A stretch of DNA of 64,000 nt from Siphonodentalium dalli (GCA_032622095.1 CP136062.1:165190590-165254589); one strand, 5' to 3'; counted from the first letter of the stretch, positions 11,354 to 22,394 are shown. Notes: a model not told the origin generated them from the letters alone. Numbers and translations are program-made.

Positions 11354-11520
11354 AAAAATATTTGATTCAAGTCAAGGAACCCACCCAGATTTTTGAAGTT
11401 ATTTCTCAAGATGTGCAATTATTTGTGGTCCAGAAAACAGTCGTCAAACCGACTGTCTCAGACAAAATTGCAGATGAAGATGGATAAATCTAAAATCAAG
11501 TGGTAATACAGCCAAATTTG
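11281..11520. repeat. dispersed repeat, copy B, with a 30-bp G run
   Basis: Related to 10222-10650 (AAATTACTATTT, TATTTGATTCAAGTCAAGGA, GACAAAATTGCAGATGAAGA). Where copy A reads CTTCGGGGTAAC, this copy has an uninterrupted run of 30 G at 11320-11349. The run therefore seems to have expanded from a short G tract already in the repeat. Confidence 0.8.
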
Positions 11521-12677
11521 AAGTCAAGAATAAGCATCAAATACCTGATATCGAGCCAATGCATAATTCATTGTCACATTCTTCAAACAAATCTATACAT
11601 TCTATAAAAATATTTTGTTCAGAAGGTGAATTTTCATAAAATCTTAATTTAAAACTATCAATTTGAAGCAAAAAATATTATCCTTTATATCCAATATATG
11701 CTATAGTACTATAACAACACCTGTTTACCCTAACACTATGAGAGGTATGTTCTAATTATGTTAAAAAGTAGTTTAAAAAAAACAAACAAGCAATTTACCT
11801 TAAAAATGAGACTTCAAAATTTCTTGTTTCCTGATTCACTGTAAACATGTGCTCAGACTAAATTTTAAAATAATGATCTAATTTGCTATTCTTTCACTAA
11901 AATGATTACCCATTATTTGGTGAATTCCAAAAAATATTTTGCTTCTAAAACATTATATATATTTTCCCTTATAAAAATATACCCTGCCCTGGTGTCCCCT
12001 GCTAATACCCTGGTAATCCCCTGATATACATGGGTGCAAAGTGGGTACCTGAGGTAAACCCCTGGTGTCAAATAAAAATACTGGAATAAACTCAGGTACA
12101 AATAGTGTACACAACGCATGGTGAAAATAACTACCCACAGCTGTTTCCCTTGCTCTACATACCTTACTTGTATTTATATTCACGCAGTATGATTTTTGCT
12201 CAGTTTTGAATTCGAGCACTTCAAATTTGAGTACCCTGCTGCATGAATTCAAAACTGACAAAAATGTTTTGTAAAAGTCTTGTATCTGATGACAGTTTCA
12301 GTTCTTAATTATCCCTGATAATACTTGTTTGATATAGACTTGAGTCACACAATTATTGTTTGCTCAGTTCTAAATTCAGGCACTGATAGGTGGCGAAAAA
12401 TAGTACTGTGCGAATTTGAATAAGGTACACCAAATTGACTTCAAAACTTTGGAATATGCAACTTTAATCCTATTTTACTTCATTATTTACAACTTTGGAA
12501 TAAATTGATACCCATGGCATTGGATATCGTCTTTTGACATGCAATTGACTCTCCTATTCAATAAAAATGAAAAAAAAATTATATACATGTATTTTAGATG
12601 CAGAAAATAATTTCAAGTTGCCTATTCTAATGGTAAACAAGTAGTTCTGGTCATGTCAAGTGAGGTCCACTGATCCG
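11521..12677. other. no gene recognised
   Basis: AT-rich. A small inverted repeat lies near 12198-12256 (TCAGTTTTGAATTC / GAATTCAAAACTGA). On the minus strand an ATTAAA hexamer near 12461-12466 is a possible but unproven poly(A) signal for the fucosyltransferase gene, whose stop is ~430 bp upstream of it. Confidence 0.4.
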
Positions 12678-12927
12678 TAAACCCTTTCATGACGGGAGCT
12701 GCACTGGTGCAGCATTAAAGATCATGTGTCTGTGCATTCTCTTATATATGTGAGTCTAACATATATAAGAGAATGCAATGGATTACAAGGTCAAGGAAAA
12801 TATCGTTAGGCCAATGTATTCTCTTATATGTGCCAGGCTCCCTATGGGAGACTTGCATATGTAAGGGAATGCATTGGCACAGGGTTTTTCGCAAAATTTC
12901 AGGAAGCTCTAGTCATGGAAAGGTTAA
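12678..12927. mobile_element. piggyBac-like MITE overlapping a gene's 3' end
   Basis: The element begins TAAACCCTTTCATGACGGGAG and ends GCTCTAGTCATGGAAAGG followed by TTAA (12924-12927). Two internal hairpins, near 12732-12778 and 12813-12877, carry the GCATTCTCTTATAT arm shared by all members of this family. The left TTAA is altered to GTAA/TAAA. The right end supplies the last codons and the stop of the fucosyltransferase frame on the minus strand. Confidence 0.82.
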
Positions 12928-14116
12928 ATAAACTTACTGAATATTGTTTGCAGTATGATCCCATGTCTTTTTCTTCAACCCACTGCTGTAGGTTTCGGTA
13001 AACCTGGGCAGGTTTAGATTTGTTTTGAAGAGCATCACATAATTTACACCAGCGTTTATTCCAGGCATAATACACAGAATAATTAGCTGTCCATTGGAAA
13101 TATTGGTTGTATTTTTCAGGGTCGCTACCAACTTCGTAGAGGTGTCTTGCCAGGTGTTGGGCACTTTGGAAATGCATAGCGTTAATATAAGATCCCGGAG
13201 GAAACATAGCTGTATAGTTAGCTCCACCCACCACAACGGGGATAACTCTGTCACGAAAAGCATCATAACTTTTCTCACTTACATATTCTGCACACACTCC
13301 ACTCTCTAGAGCTAACTTAAATTTGTATTCCTTCAGTAAATTAAGGCATGTCGGGTTGTTCCATTTGCATTCTGAGTCACCACACCATCCATATGTATCT
13401 ACGGTAATGTACTTCCTGAGATCTTGAACAAACCGAGTTCTTTGTAATTGAGCAAGGTGCATACAGTTTGAACCCATCCAGTATATGCCTCTTGTTTTCA
13501 TTTTCCATGGTTTTTCAGGTTTTTGATTCACAGAAAACTTTCTAAATGAGCCGAATTGTTGGTAAATGTCAGAGTCAGATCGGTAAGATAGAGTCCAGTT
13601 GAAAAAGTTGTTAAATGACCCAAAACGAAGAACATAGTAGGGCGGATCCACCATCTCCATAATGTAGACCTGATGTGGAAGTCTCACTGATGGGAAATCA
13701 TTGTTTACAAAATGGTACCAGACACCATCATGAGACAGCTGACGTATCCCGAATACAACGGCATCACTATTGTTGACATCATTTTTATTTTTATGCATCA
13801 CACACTTCTGCTCCATGTGTGGGCATTCGTTAAAGTTTGGAGATATTGGTAAATTCCAAATCACAATATTTTTTCTTGTACGATTGCTGAACTCCCTGTG
13901 TGGATAAATGGTCATATATTTTCTATTATCAGAGTGGACTGAATGAATGTGTGTAGAACGAGGATAGCTGTATCGTGAAAATGTCAGAAGTTTGAGGATT
14001 AATATTATGAGCACCACAGCAGCTAACAGCTTCACACATCTCCTTTGTATACATGACGTATTCCTGTTCAGGCGTGATGATAAATACAAACATTTTATCA
14101 TCTTACACCATGACAT
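12899..14116 (-). CDS. alpha-1,3-fucosyltransferase (GT10 family), type II Golgi membrane protein
   Basis: Predicted to transfer fucose from GDP-fucose to GlcNAc of glycans in the Golgi lumen. The 405-residue protein has a short cytosolic tail, a membrane anchor at about 28-45, a stem to ~80, then the catalytic region. Seen: the family motif FNWTLSYRSDSDI (172-184) and the GDP-fucose-binding motif YKFKLALESGVCAEYVSEK (264-282), continuing through RVIPVVVGGANY (290-301). CKLC lies at 357-360 and a late Cys at 389, as in family members. Sequons occur at 78, 115, 173, 300, 345 and 365. Length is normal for the family. The first Met (14116) lies before the anchor and 22 nt inside a good splice acceptor, so the coding region is probably one exon. 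Residues 397-405 and the stop come from a MITE end. Acceptor linkage (core versus antenna) cannot be told. Confidence 0.93.
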   Translation of the reverse strand: MSWCKMIKCLYLSSRLNRNTSCIQRRCVKLLAAVVLIILILKLLTFSRYSYPRSTHIHSVHSDNRKYMTIYPHREFSNRTRKNIVIWNLPISPNFNECPHMEQKCVMHKNKNDVNNSDAVVFGIRQLSHDGVWYHFVNNDFPSVRLPHQVYIMEMVDPPYYVLRFGSFNNFFNWTLSYRSDSDIYQQFGSFRKFSVNQKPEKPWKMKTRGIYWMGSNCMHLAQLQRTRFVQDLRKYITVDTYGWCGDSECKWNNPTCLNLLKEYKFKLALESGVCAEYVSEKSYDAFRDRVIPVVVGGANYTAMFPPGSYINAMHFQSAQHLARHLYEVGSDPEKYNQYFQWTANYSVYYAWNKRWCKLCDALQNKSKPAQVYRNLQQWVEEKDMGSYCKQYSVSLFNLSMTRAS

Positions 14117-14138
14117 GTATTTTAAAACACCACTTTGT

Positions 14139-14162
14139 TCTGAAATAGAGAAAAATTAAATT
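14139..14162 (-). other. 3' splice acceptor upstream of the fucosyltransferase start
   Basis: Read on the minus strand, TTTAATTTTTCTCTATTTCAG ends at 14140 and the exon would begin AACAAAGTGGTG at 14139. A pyrimidine-rich tract followed by CAG, 22 nt before the ATG, implies a non-coding or mostly non-coding upstream exon. That exon was not identified. Confidence 0.7.
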
Positions 14163-14364
14163 ATATAGTTATGCTTCTTCAATTTGGGAAACTCAGTCAG
14201 CATACAACAAAATTCTGGCTGCTGATTGGTTGATTATCATCGAGGGAAAATTCCCTGAGCGGGAAATAAAAATCATAGCCTACATAAATATGGCGATAAT
14301 TTTTGTTTAGATGGTCAGGAAGAGACTGGTAGAGTCCAGCAATATGCCAGAAATATGGTGATAC

Positions 14365-15171
14365 ACATGCATGCCTGACATTTGCAGAATGAGGTCCCCA
14401 GAGGGTGAATTTAGTAATGTTATCCTGCATGGCGGGTTAGCATAACCAAATTCACCCTCTGTGAACCTCATTCTGCTTAGGCTTCCACTGCTATGGGAGA
14501 GCTAGGATCAGATTGAAGTTCCCTATTTGAAGTTGGTGATGTTCACCCATTAGGCACCTCGATTATACATTTTATCTTCTGCAAATAAGGGGATGTAGAA
14601 ACTTCCCAGAAGGAAAAATGTAACTAAAAACAATCTTAATTTGAGACCATAGATACTTCATAGAAGATGAGGCCTAAGTAGAATGAGGTCCCCAGAGGGT
14701 GAATTTGGTGATGGAAGCCCACCGTGTGGGGTAGCAATACTAGCATCACTAAATTCACCCTCTGGGGCCCTCTGCAAATATCAGACATACTAAATTCAGG
14801 CTAGCATCACCAAATTCATCCTCTGGGAACCTCATTCTGCTTAGGCTTCAACTGCTATGGGAGACCTAGGATCAGACTGAAGTTCCCAAGTTGAAGTTGG
14901 TGATGTTCACCCATTCGTCACCTCGATTTGAGTCGATTAGGCATTCTATCTTCTGCGAATTAGAAGATATAGAAACTTCCTGGAAGGGGAAAAATAATTA
15001 AAAACAATGTTAATTTGATACCATAGATACTTCCCAGAAGATGAGGCCTAAGCAGAATGATGTCCCCCAGAGGGTCAATTTGGTGATGCTAGCCCACTGC
15101 GGGATAGCATTACTAAATTCACCCATTAAGGACCTCATTCTGCAGATGACAGACACATGTTTGCAGGCTTG
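14365..15171. mobile_element. GCAGAATGAGG palindromic MITE, long composite copy
   Basis: The ends read GACATTTGCAGAATGAGG and CCTCATTCTGCAGATGACAG. Inside are three hairpins of ~90 bp built on GAGGGTGAATTTGGTGATGC and its complement, near 14388-14475, 14684-14770 and 15052-15145. Unique linkers carry AGACCTAGGATCAGA and GAAGATGAGGCCTAAGCAG. Related copies lie at 42.6, 47.3, 49.3, 55.3, 57.8, 62.0 and 63.0 kb. Non-coding; superfamily unknown. Confidence 0.85.
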
Positions 15172-15437
15172 GAAATTTATAAGCCTCCATTTTGCAAGAA
15201 CAAATAATAATTATAGCCTGCATGTGACTCAGATGGCGACTCGTCAGATTTCTTAGTTCGATGTTGACTGATCATTTCAGATTTACAGTGTTACTTTCAA
15301 GAGAGATATCTATAGTTGATTGAGAGGAAGTAATATATTTACAATTGGTATATTATTTATAAGACTTGAACTGAGTGGTGGTAGAGGGAGTCCAGGTTGA
15401 CTCTGAATCCAGTAAATTGGCCAGCTTTCCATACTTT
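15172..15437. other. no gene recognised
   Basis: Short unique spacer between two mobile elements. Confidence 0.5.
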
Positions 15438-15685
15438 AGATCATGCCATGAATCTCTACTCTGGCTAACTAACGCCCATTTAGATCATATTCCACCTGTA
15501 CAAAACCTTGAAACTTTTTGAAATTTTGACAGGGAACCTTATAAAGTAAAAAATAATAATGTGGGGAATACATGTATATTTCTTAGTTATTACTAGTATC
15601 TGTTCCTTAATAATGTACTTCACTGTAGGTGAAGGTCCCAACTCAAAATTTCACAATATAAGTAAATTTGGGGTGTACCTAATTG

Positions 15686-15756
15686 CAGCAAGTCCCTAGA
15701 AATGCAGCAAGTCCCTAGAAATGCAGCAAGTCCCATAGAAATGCAGCAAGTCCCTC
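15686..15756. repeat. 19-bp minisatellite, left arm, about four units
   Basis: Units of AATGCAGCAAGTCCCTAGA type are repeated about four times. The inverted counterpart is at 17550-17655. Confidence 0.9.
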
Positions 15757-16569
15757 TAATTGAGGGTGGATTAGTGGAGTTGTTGATGAGTTTAATCAGT
15801 GTTTTATTATCCATTTGATTTATGATCTGTGGTAGTTGATTAGTGTTGAATGGAAATCTCTATCCCTTTATAATTATTTAAGATGGATATCTGTAGATTT
15901 TTAACTATAAAATAAAAGTTTTTCGAAGTTTTATTAAGTTGCTATTTCTTTTTTTCTACTCACTATTTAATATAATTGAATTAATATGATTTATATATTT
16001 TTAGATGTGTATATATATCATTTATTATAATTGGCATAATTATCTTTGTGATATTTCTGTTTTCACTGTGTAACACATATGTCCGTGATTAATTATCACT
16101 ATTCTGGTGTTTGTTTTTTGTATGACAAAGGAATTTTCTCGGAGTTGCTCATTTGAAGATTTGTTTATGTGATGTTTTTTTTCATAACCAATCAGACAGA
16201 CTGTGTTAAAAGCATTAAATATGTTAGTAGTTTTTTTAAATAGTTTATTGTGCAAGATATACATTGACATACAATGTAGCACCAGGTCCAGGCAACAGGT
16301 AAGCCTATATAAGCCCGGACCCATCAACAGAAAATAACATAAGTTATATAACATTACATAACGTGACCAACACAAAAGTGCAAACACTGACACTCAGTGG
16401 ATACAGAGGCCTGCCTGCCTTGATCATCTGAACAAGGGACGTTTCAGATGGTGTGGGGGATTTGAGCAGTAAAGGTGGACTCGGAGTAAAAGATGTAACA
16501 TTAAATCATATGACATGTATTTAGTATGAACTCATAATCTCATATTGAATCTATTGGTGGATTTAGTAA

Positions 16570-16770
16570 TTAGCGTTTGTTTCACCATTGTGAGAACATT
16601 TTACGCCTACTAATATTTGCTTTTGAAAAGAGCGTTCCGTGTTAGTCTATTCGTGATATGGTATAAATAATTAGCGTTTGTTTCACCACTGTGAGAACAT
16701 TTTACACCTAATAATATTTGCTTTTGAAAAGAGTGTTCCATGTTAATCTATTCCTGATATGGTATAAATA
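16570..16770. repeat. tandem duplication, two copies of 101 bp
   Basis: 16570-16670 and 16671-16770 are near-identical. Both start TTAGCGTTTGTTTCACCA and end GATATGGTATAAATAA. The copies lie in the centre of the fold-back element. Confidence 0.93.
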
Positions 16771-17549
16771 AAAGAACCTATCAACATAACAGGTGATGGA
16801 AGCTGTTTTTACCATTATGGCATTGTAATGCAGTCAGAACTACCATCCGCTAATTCGACTACTCACGGCAATAGAAATCGGCACCAATAGACTGCACTAC
16901 GACAAAGACCATCCGAATTATAAGGACTTGATTAACGTCTCCCTTGTTATCCACGACCTGTATGCCAACATTTTCTGCTCCTTGCAGTTATAAGTGCAGG
17001 GAAAAAATCAGGACAACACAAAAGAAAACGAACGACAAAGACAACGACTATCCCTTCTAGTAAAGTTTCCAGGACCGGACAGTAAATTAAAACAACAAAG
17101 AACTAAACAATACAATTAGAATACATGTATCCAAATATTTTTTATTCAATAAAATCTTCCCAAATGAATGCCTCAATATCATCGTTCCCCCACGGTGCCA
17201 CCCCACCTGCCCATGTGATTATAATTTATTCTAATAAACATTTCTTTCAGCTCACTGCTATATATGTACATGTATATTTATAAAAATTTGCTCTATTTCT
17301 CTTTTGTTGCTGTTCTACTATTCTCATGTTACTTGTTTGAATTATACCAATAAAAAAATTGAACAAAAAAATCCAACTCTTAATTTTATCATTCAGTCCC
17401 ACAATTCAGTCCAAGTCCCTTCAATAATCTATCAGTATAACGCTCAAATCAAAGCCCTTTGATCAAAACCCTTTGTAATCAGCACCTCCACTGATTAAAC
17501 ATCGTTGTGTAAACACGCATGACTAATCCGCTGTAATCCACCCTCAATT

Positions 17550-17655
17550 AGAGGGACTTGCTGCATTTCTAGGGGCCTTGCTGCATTTCTAGGGGCCTTG
17601 CTGCATTTCTAGGAGCCTTGCTGCATTTCCAGGGACTTGCTGCATTTCTAGGGAC
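17550..17655. repeat. 19-bp minisatellite, right arm, about six units
   Basis: AGGGACTTGCTGCATTTCT and close variants are repeated about six times, in inverted orientation to the array at 15.7 kb. The differing copy number shows the two arms have changed independently. Confidence 0.9.
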
Positions 17656-17881
17656 TTGCTGCAATTAGTGTAACCGTGAATTTGTGAGCGATTTTGAGTT
17701 GAGTCGCTTACAATTACGGCATTTCTCCTGGGCAATTAATTTGATGTTTATTGAGATATCGGTTCACAAAAGAACATAAAAGCATGCAATTTAGAGTTAG
17801 GACATTCACCTACAGTTAAGGAACAAGTTCATGTAACAACTAAGAAATATATTCCCCACATTATTTTTTCCACTTTATAAG

Positions 17882-19103
17882 GTCCCCTGTAGTGATGAGC
17901 CGATTGTCAAATAGAGCCTTGCGACGAATGCCGATTATTTGAGATCACAATCGGCCTATTCAGGTGCCGATTCCGATTATTGTAATAATTATACCAAAAT
18001 ATGTTATATGTGTTATATACTATATGTGTTATATAGGATTTGGAAGCAACGACATCAGTAATTTTATAATATACCAGTATACAGAAGTATACGTTTGGGT
18101 AAGTATAAAGGTAGGTATGGGTGGACATGTGAACGAAGTTCTGCGTCCTGACAACCAATACACATGTTATATTATGCTCAATTTACCGTAGATTTCTGTC
18201 TATGAGTCGCTACTTGTTGACAAGTATTTCCCCTCAAAATGTGCATGCGCCTTATACAACTGTAAGTCAATAGGGGGTCTGAATTCTGGCTGCAATTACA
18301 AACACAGGTGAGTTTTGGCATTCGCTGTGATGACAACTCAGAAGAGTGCATGACCGTTCACATCAAAACAAGTACGAAATGTTTAATTACAAATAAAAAC
18401 AATTAAAATATTAATAATTGTTACCAGTGTATTTATCCCTATCCAATTAATAAAATACAAGAATTCTACGTAAGACGTCCATCTGAGGAAGGGATTTTGA
18501 TGTTATACCACATTATCCTGAAGTCAACTGTAGAAACAATACCAAGGAAACACGGGCATGACACAACACTTGTTTACCGTCTACAGATTTTTTATGTCAG
18601 CTTATAGATAAGAGGTCATTGAGGTCACTGGCCGACCTGATTATCAGTTTGAATACTGGTCATTAGCGGTCACTACGTTGAATAGTAGTTGTTAATTGGT
18701 GAACACACTACACTATATAATGGGTCTCGTCGGGCTATTTTACATAATTATTTAAATTCATTCGATATATAATAACTGAAGCGTGGTGAATTCAGTTAAC
18801 TGCGTAATTATGTATCAGGTGACATGTACTTTCGGGGGTTTATAAATACCTGTGTTGGTCAGGACCTGGCTGTTTCTCAACAAATTTGTGTTTGGTTACA
18901 CTTTCCCCACGTTTACTGGTCATTTATTCAACAAAACATCGTTATATTTAACACAGTTTATTGAAGAAAAACAAGCACCTGATTATTATTTAGACAATCG
19001 GAAATGCTGAAGTTGAAACCCGAGTACCAATTGTCATCCGATGGGCCACAATCGGCCAATTCCGATTGTCGTTTACGATCATCGGATCATCACTAGTTCC
19101 CTG
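17882..19103. mobile_element. hAT-like non-autonomous element, 1206 bp, with 8-bp TSD
   Basis: The element at 17890-19095 starts TAGTGATGAGCCGAT and ends ATCGGATCATCACTA. It is flanked by GTCCCCTG (17882-17889) and GTTCCCTG (19096-19103), an 8-bp duplication with one change. The uninterrupted target is visible in the inverted arm near 15531-15540 as GACAGGGAACC. Subterminal regions repeat CCGATTGT-type words. No transposase frame is present. Confidence 0.9.
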
Positions 19104-19178
19104 TCAAAACTTCACAAAGTTTCAAAGTTTTGTACTGGTGGAATAGAAATTCAAATTAGAAATTCATGGCATGATCGA

Positions 19179-19384
19179 TCTATCCATATATACCTGTCTA
19201 TATAATAATATTATTGAAGTTATCATAGTTATGCTATGTATATTTATCGTTGGATTTCGATAATAATTTCCAACCAACAACTGTGACTATGAGTGAATAG
19301 GTGGCGGCATTAAATTTTGCTGTTCTTTCTGGCAGACTTTGTTGTCATATCAAGTGAGTATCATAACTATCAACTTATCAAGCC
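19179..19384. other. no gene recognised
   Basis: Short AT-rich spacer between elements. Confidence 0.5.
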
Positions 19385-19739
19385 TTAACCCTTTACCCAA
19401 CAGAATGGCCCTGTGCCAATGCATTCTCTTATATATGCGAGTCGACCATAGGTCGCCTCCCATATATAAGAGAATGCATTGGCTTAACACATTAAAAATT
19501 ATAAAATTGTTAAAGAATGTAAGAAAAAATGGTAAAAAGTGTTAAAAAAAAGATTTTTTTTAGGCCAATGCATTCTATGCATTGGCACAGGGCATAACTG
19601 TAACTATCACAATGTGGTCAAGGAGCCGGTTCCAATGATATCCATATTTGTATGGTTTTATTGAGACAGACCAAAGATATTTTAGGCTGTTGCAGCTTTA
19701 TTTGGCCTGTTTTGGCCGGTTTGTTGGGTAAAGGGTTAA
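19385..19739. mobile_element. piggyBac-like MITE, TTAA-flanked
   Basis: The element at 19389-19735 has inverted ends CCCTTTACCCAACA and TGTTGGGTAAAGGG and is flanked by TTAA on both sides. It carries the family hairpin near 19418-19484 and a shorter one near 19562-19590. The other full copy of this subtype is at 38121-38473. Confidence 0.92.
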
Positions 19740-20809
19740 TCAGGTCGGGCACACATCAAAAACGGTCTACGTAGCTCGTTTTGTCTACTGTAGCCCGATT
19801 GAGCTATGTTTTTAATGTGATTTGCAAACCCCCATCGATAAACGCCGTACCACGAAAGAAGCGCATTTCAAATTTTCTGTCATTAGTTGTGTATCACTAT
19901 CACGTCTACAAAGAAGCAAAAAACTCAACAACTCACCACGACTTTAATACCTTTTGAGCGATTCAAAATAAATCCTTTTCGGATAATTTACCATTATAAA
20001 CGGTAAGAAAAAATCATCAAAATCTGTTGGTTGGTTGGTGTGTAAAATCTCATCAAAATCTGTTGGTTGGTTGGTGTGTCTGTGAAGTTCTTTAAAGGAG
20101 ACTTCGCTCTGTAAGGTAGCTCCTGTTGATCAAATGAAAATCTTCATCCAATTTAAGGAAGTCCCGTTCGCAATTGTGTTCGCAAACACCGCTGGTAAGC
20201 TATAATCTGATTGGTTGCATTTATGCCGGGGATTAATGGTACGTTCTTAATGGGATTTCAATCATACAATGTACAATCTATCTGTTACCATATTTGTATA
20301 ACTGTATTGTTACGCGAGGTGCTTCCAAATTTCAAAGTAGGGTTGTGAATCGTGCTTCCGTACTTAGTCTTCTCTGAATGGCGTTCGCAATACATTTCAC
20401 AAATAGTCGTCTCCGAGTGAAGCTGTTCGCTTTATCCAATCAGGTAAGCCACATAAACTGAACGTTCTTGACCTTCAAAAAGAAATAACCTGCAAAAACA
20501 AATGGATATTTCCCTAGTTTTTATGACAAAATCTTATATTTTCGGGAAACACACTACCAAATGCTAACATGTCTTAACTAAAACATCGTTAATTGCGACT
20601 AAGCCGTGGTGAGTCGTTGTGTTTTTTGCTTCTTTGTAGACGTGATAGTGGTAGACAACTAATGACCGAAAATTCGAAATGCGCTTCTTTCGTGGTATGG
20701 TGATAATCGATGGAGGTGTGTAAATCACATTAAAAACGTAGCTCAATCGGGCTAAAGTAGATAAAACGAGCTACGTAGACCGTTTTAGATGCGTGCCCGA
20801 CCTGTTAAT
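19736..20809. mobile_element. long-TIR element, 1064 bp, with TTAAT TSD
   Basis: The element at 19741-20804 begins CAGGTCGGGCAC and ends GTGCCCGACCTG. It is flanked by TTAAT on both sides. Inverted arms of ~220 bp share GCTACGTAGACCGTTTT, TAGCTCAATCGGGCT, GAAGAAGCGCATTTC-like and TCTACAAAGAAGCAAAAAAC blocks. The centre holds a short direct repeat (TCTGTTGGTTGGTTGGTG, twice, ~20025-20080) and no transposase. Confidence 0.87.
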
Positions 20810-21707
20810 ATTATCAGGGATTCCGCTAGGGGGTAGGGGAATGGGGCCGGTAGCCGTCAAGGGGAAAAATCCAGGTAAAAGTAGCCTGTTTTAGCACTGG
20901 TTGAACTACTTTCGTTATATCGGCCAATAGAATCGTGTGAGAGTAGAAATGGCAGATTGTTTTGTTCCATTTCTGCCCAAGTGCCAAGCTACCAAACCTT
21001 ACATGTATACATGTACCTGTAACTTTAAAACTACTTAATTTATTAGATATAAATTAATTTACGAAGTACAGAACACCAGTAATTTGGATCCCGAGTTAAA
21101 CGTGCTCGTTAATGTTAAAAGACTCACTGTGGAAGACCCAGCAGATATTTCGGATGCATAACGTAATCGGAATATATTTTAGCAGCTGCAGTGTAAATAT
21201 AGAAGGCTGATTACATATCTGGCCGATGAGTATTCTTTGTGGGCAGTGGTAAGAAGCCTTGATGCCCGGTGCGGCTACTCCCACATTTCTCTCTCGCTCT
21301 ATTACAAAGTGAACAGTATATTTTGCGGTATAAAACATGACAGGTACGATTAAAATACTGCTCTTTTGCATAACATAACCGGGTACTAACCGCAATGTAA
21401 CTAACCAGCCTCAAAGGCATAGCTTCTAGCGATGTCAGTTCCGATCACTTCCTGTTTCAATTTTCTGTATAACAACGCGTTTAGAGTGTGTACACTCACA
21501 AGATACCGTACGTATAAAATAAATTCACCTTTTAAAATTCCTTAGTACTATTCCAACAAAATTCAGAAGTTTTAAACATCTTTATACCTTTATAGACATG
21601 CAGTATACTTAGTATGTCCTGGGGTATGGCAGGAGGGGAAAACTTGGCGAGGGGAACGGGGCCGTCAAGGGGACCCCCTGCCGGTATAGCGGAAACACTG
21701 ATATTAT
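20808..21707. mobile_element. TIR element, 886 bp, hAT-like ends
   Basis: The element at 20815-21700 begins CAGGGATTCCGCTAGGGGG. Its right end, read inverted, begins CAGTGTTTCCGCTATACCGG. ATATTAT flanks both sides (20808-20814 and 21701-21707). GGGGCCG-CCGTCAAGGGG text is subterminal at both ends. The ends look hAT-like, but the visible target repeat is 7 bp, not 8. Nothing coding inside. Confidence 0.7.
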
Positions 21708-21806
21708 TCAAGGCAGCGAAGTGTGGCGGACAGCTCTTTATTGACTTAACACATCAGAAGACATCTGACGCATTGCTTAAGTAAAGATTCACACAACTAT
21801 CGGTGG

Positions 21807-22150
21807 AGTTAGTGGCCGAGTGGATAGCGTACTGGTCTCTCGTGCTAAAGGTCCGGCGATCGATTCCCGGTCGGGTATTCTGACAAAAAAAAATCCAAAC
21901 TTGGTCAGATAATACCACGTTGTACGACTGAAAAGTCTCATCACACAATATATATCCGAATACAAAACTGACTTCCCTTCACGGCGACATCATGTCCAGG
22001 TATGTTGTTGTGAGTGCGGTACGCTGTCGGATCAGGAGCCGACATAAATGGCTGACCCGTGTACATGGGTGACTATGTGCACGTTAAAGAACAAGGCTGT
22101 AGGTTAGAGTAGCCCACCAGAGCACCAACCACAGTCGAGACCAAACTCCA
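21807..22150 (+). mobile_element. tRNA-derived SINE-like sequence
   Basis: The head at 21807-21885 resembles a tRNA with a pol III A box (GTGGCCGAGTGG, 21812-21823) and a B-box-like GATCGATTCCCGG. It is followed by TATTCTGAC, an A run and a ~250-bp body containing GTGCACGTTAAAGAAC. Such a core is shared by several metazoan SINEs. The tRNA acceptor-stem pairing is poor, so a functional tRNA is unlikely. Confidence 0.65.
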
Positions 22151-22394
22151 TACAGCGCCCTCTACGTTACACTGCAAAATATATCAGCGTAGCAATGAGA
22201 GATAACTCTGCCTGGAGTTTGAGTCGATACCTGGACCCTGTCTGTAATACCCGAAAGGGGAGTTGACAGGTAATTCTAGATAGATAGATTTGTGAACTAA
22301 TAGTGTTTCTTTGGTGAACTTGTTTGATATCACAACTCTGGTGTCTGGCTTTTGGAAGAAAAAGACACCGATTATCTGAAACTGATCGAGTTCT

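Larger units (their letters stand above)
15438..19178. mobile_element. fold-back element with ~360-bp inverted arms, split by a later insertion
   Basis: The left arm is about 15438-15800. The right arm is about 17520-17889 and resumes at 19104-19178, interrupted by the hAT-like element at 17890-19095. Shared landmarks in inverted order are CATGCCATGAAT, TCCACC-GTAC, TGACAGGGAACC, ATAATGTGGGGAATA, the 19-bp minisatellite, and ATTGAGGGTGGATTA. The ~1.7-kb centre (15.8-17.5 kb) has no recognised gene. The class is unknown. Confidence 0.8.

Noticed and set aside
11202-11396. Frame with a glycine run
   Set aside because: Product of the 30-G homopolymer in a dispersed repeat.
12934-13309. Frames overlapping the fucosyltransferase on both strands
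   Set aside because: Shadows of the GT10 coding frame.
14388-14475. microRNA precursor from a long hairpin
   Set aside because: The same hairpin recurs in many MITE copies; dyad symmetry alone does not indicate a processed RNA.
15686-17655. CRISPR-like arrays of short repeats
   Set aside because: The 19-bp units are contiguous without unique spacers, and the DNA is eukaryotic.
21807-21885. Functional tRNA gene
   Set aside because: A and B boxes are visible, but the acceptor stem does not pair well and a SINE-type body follows.
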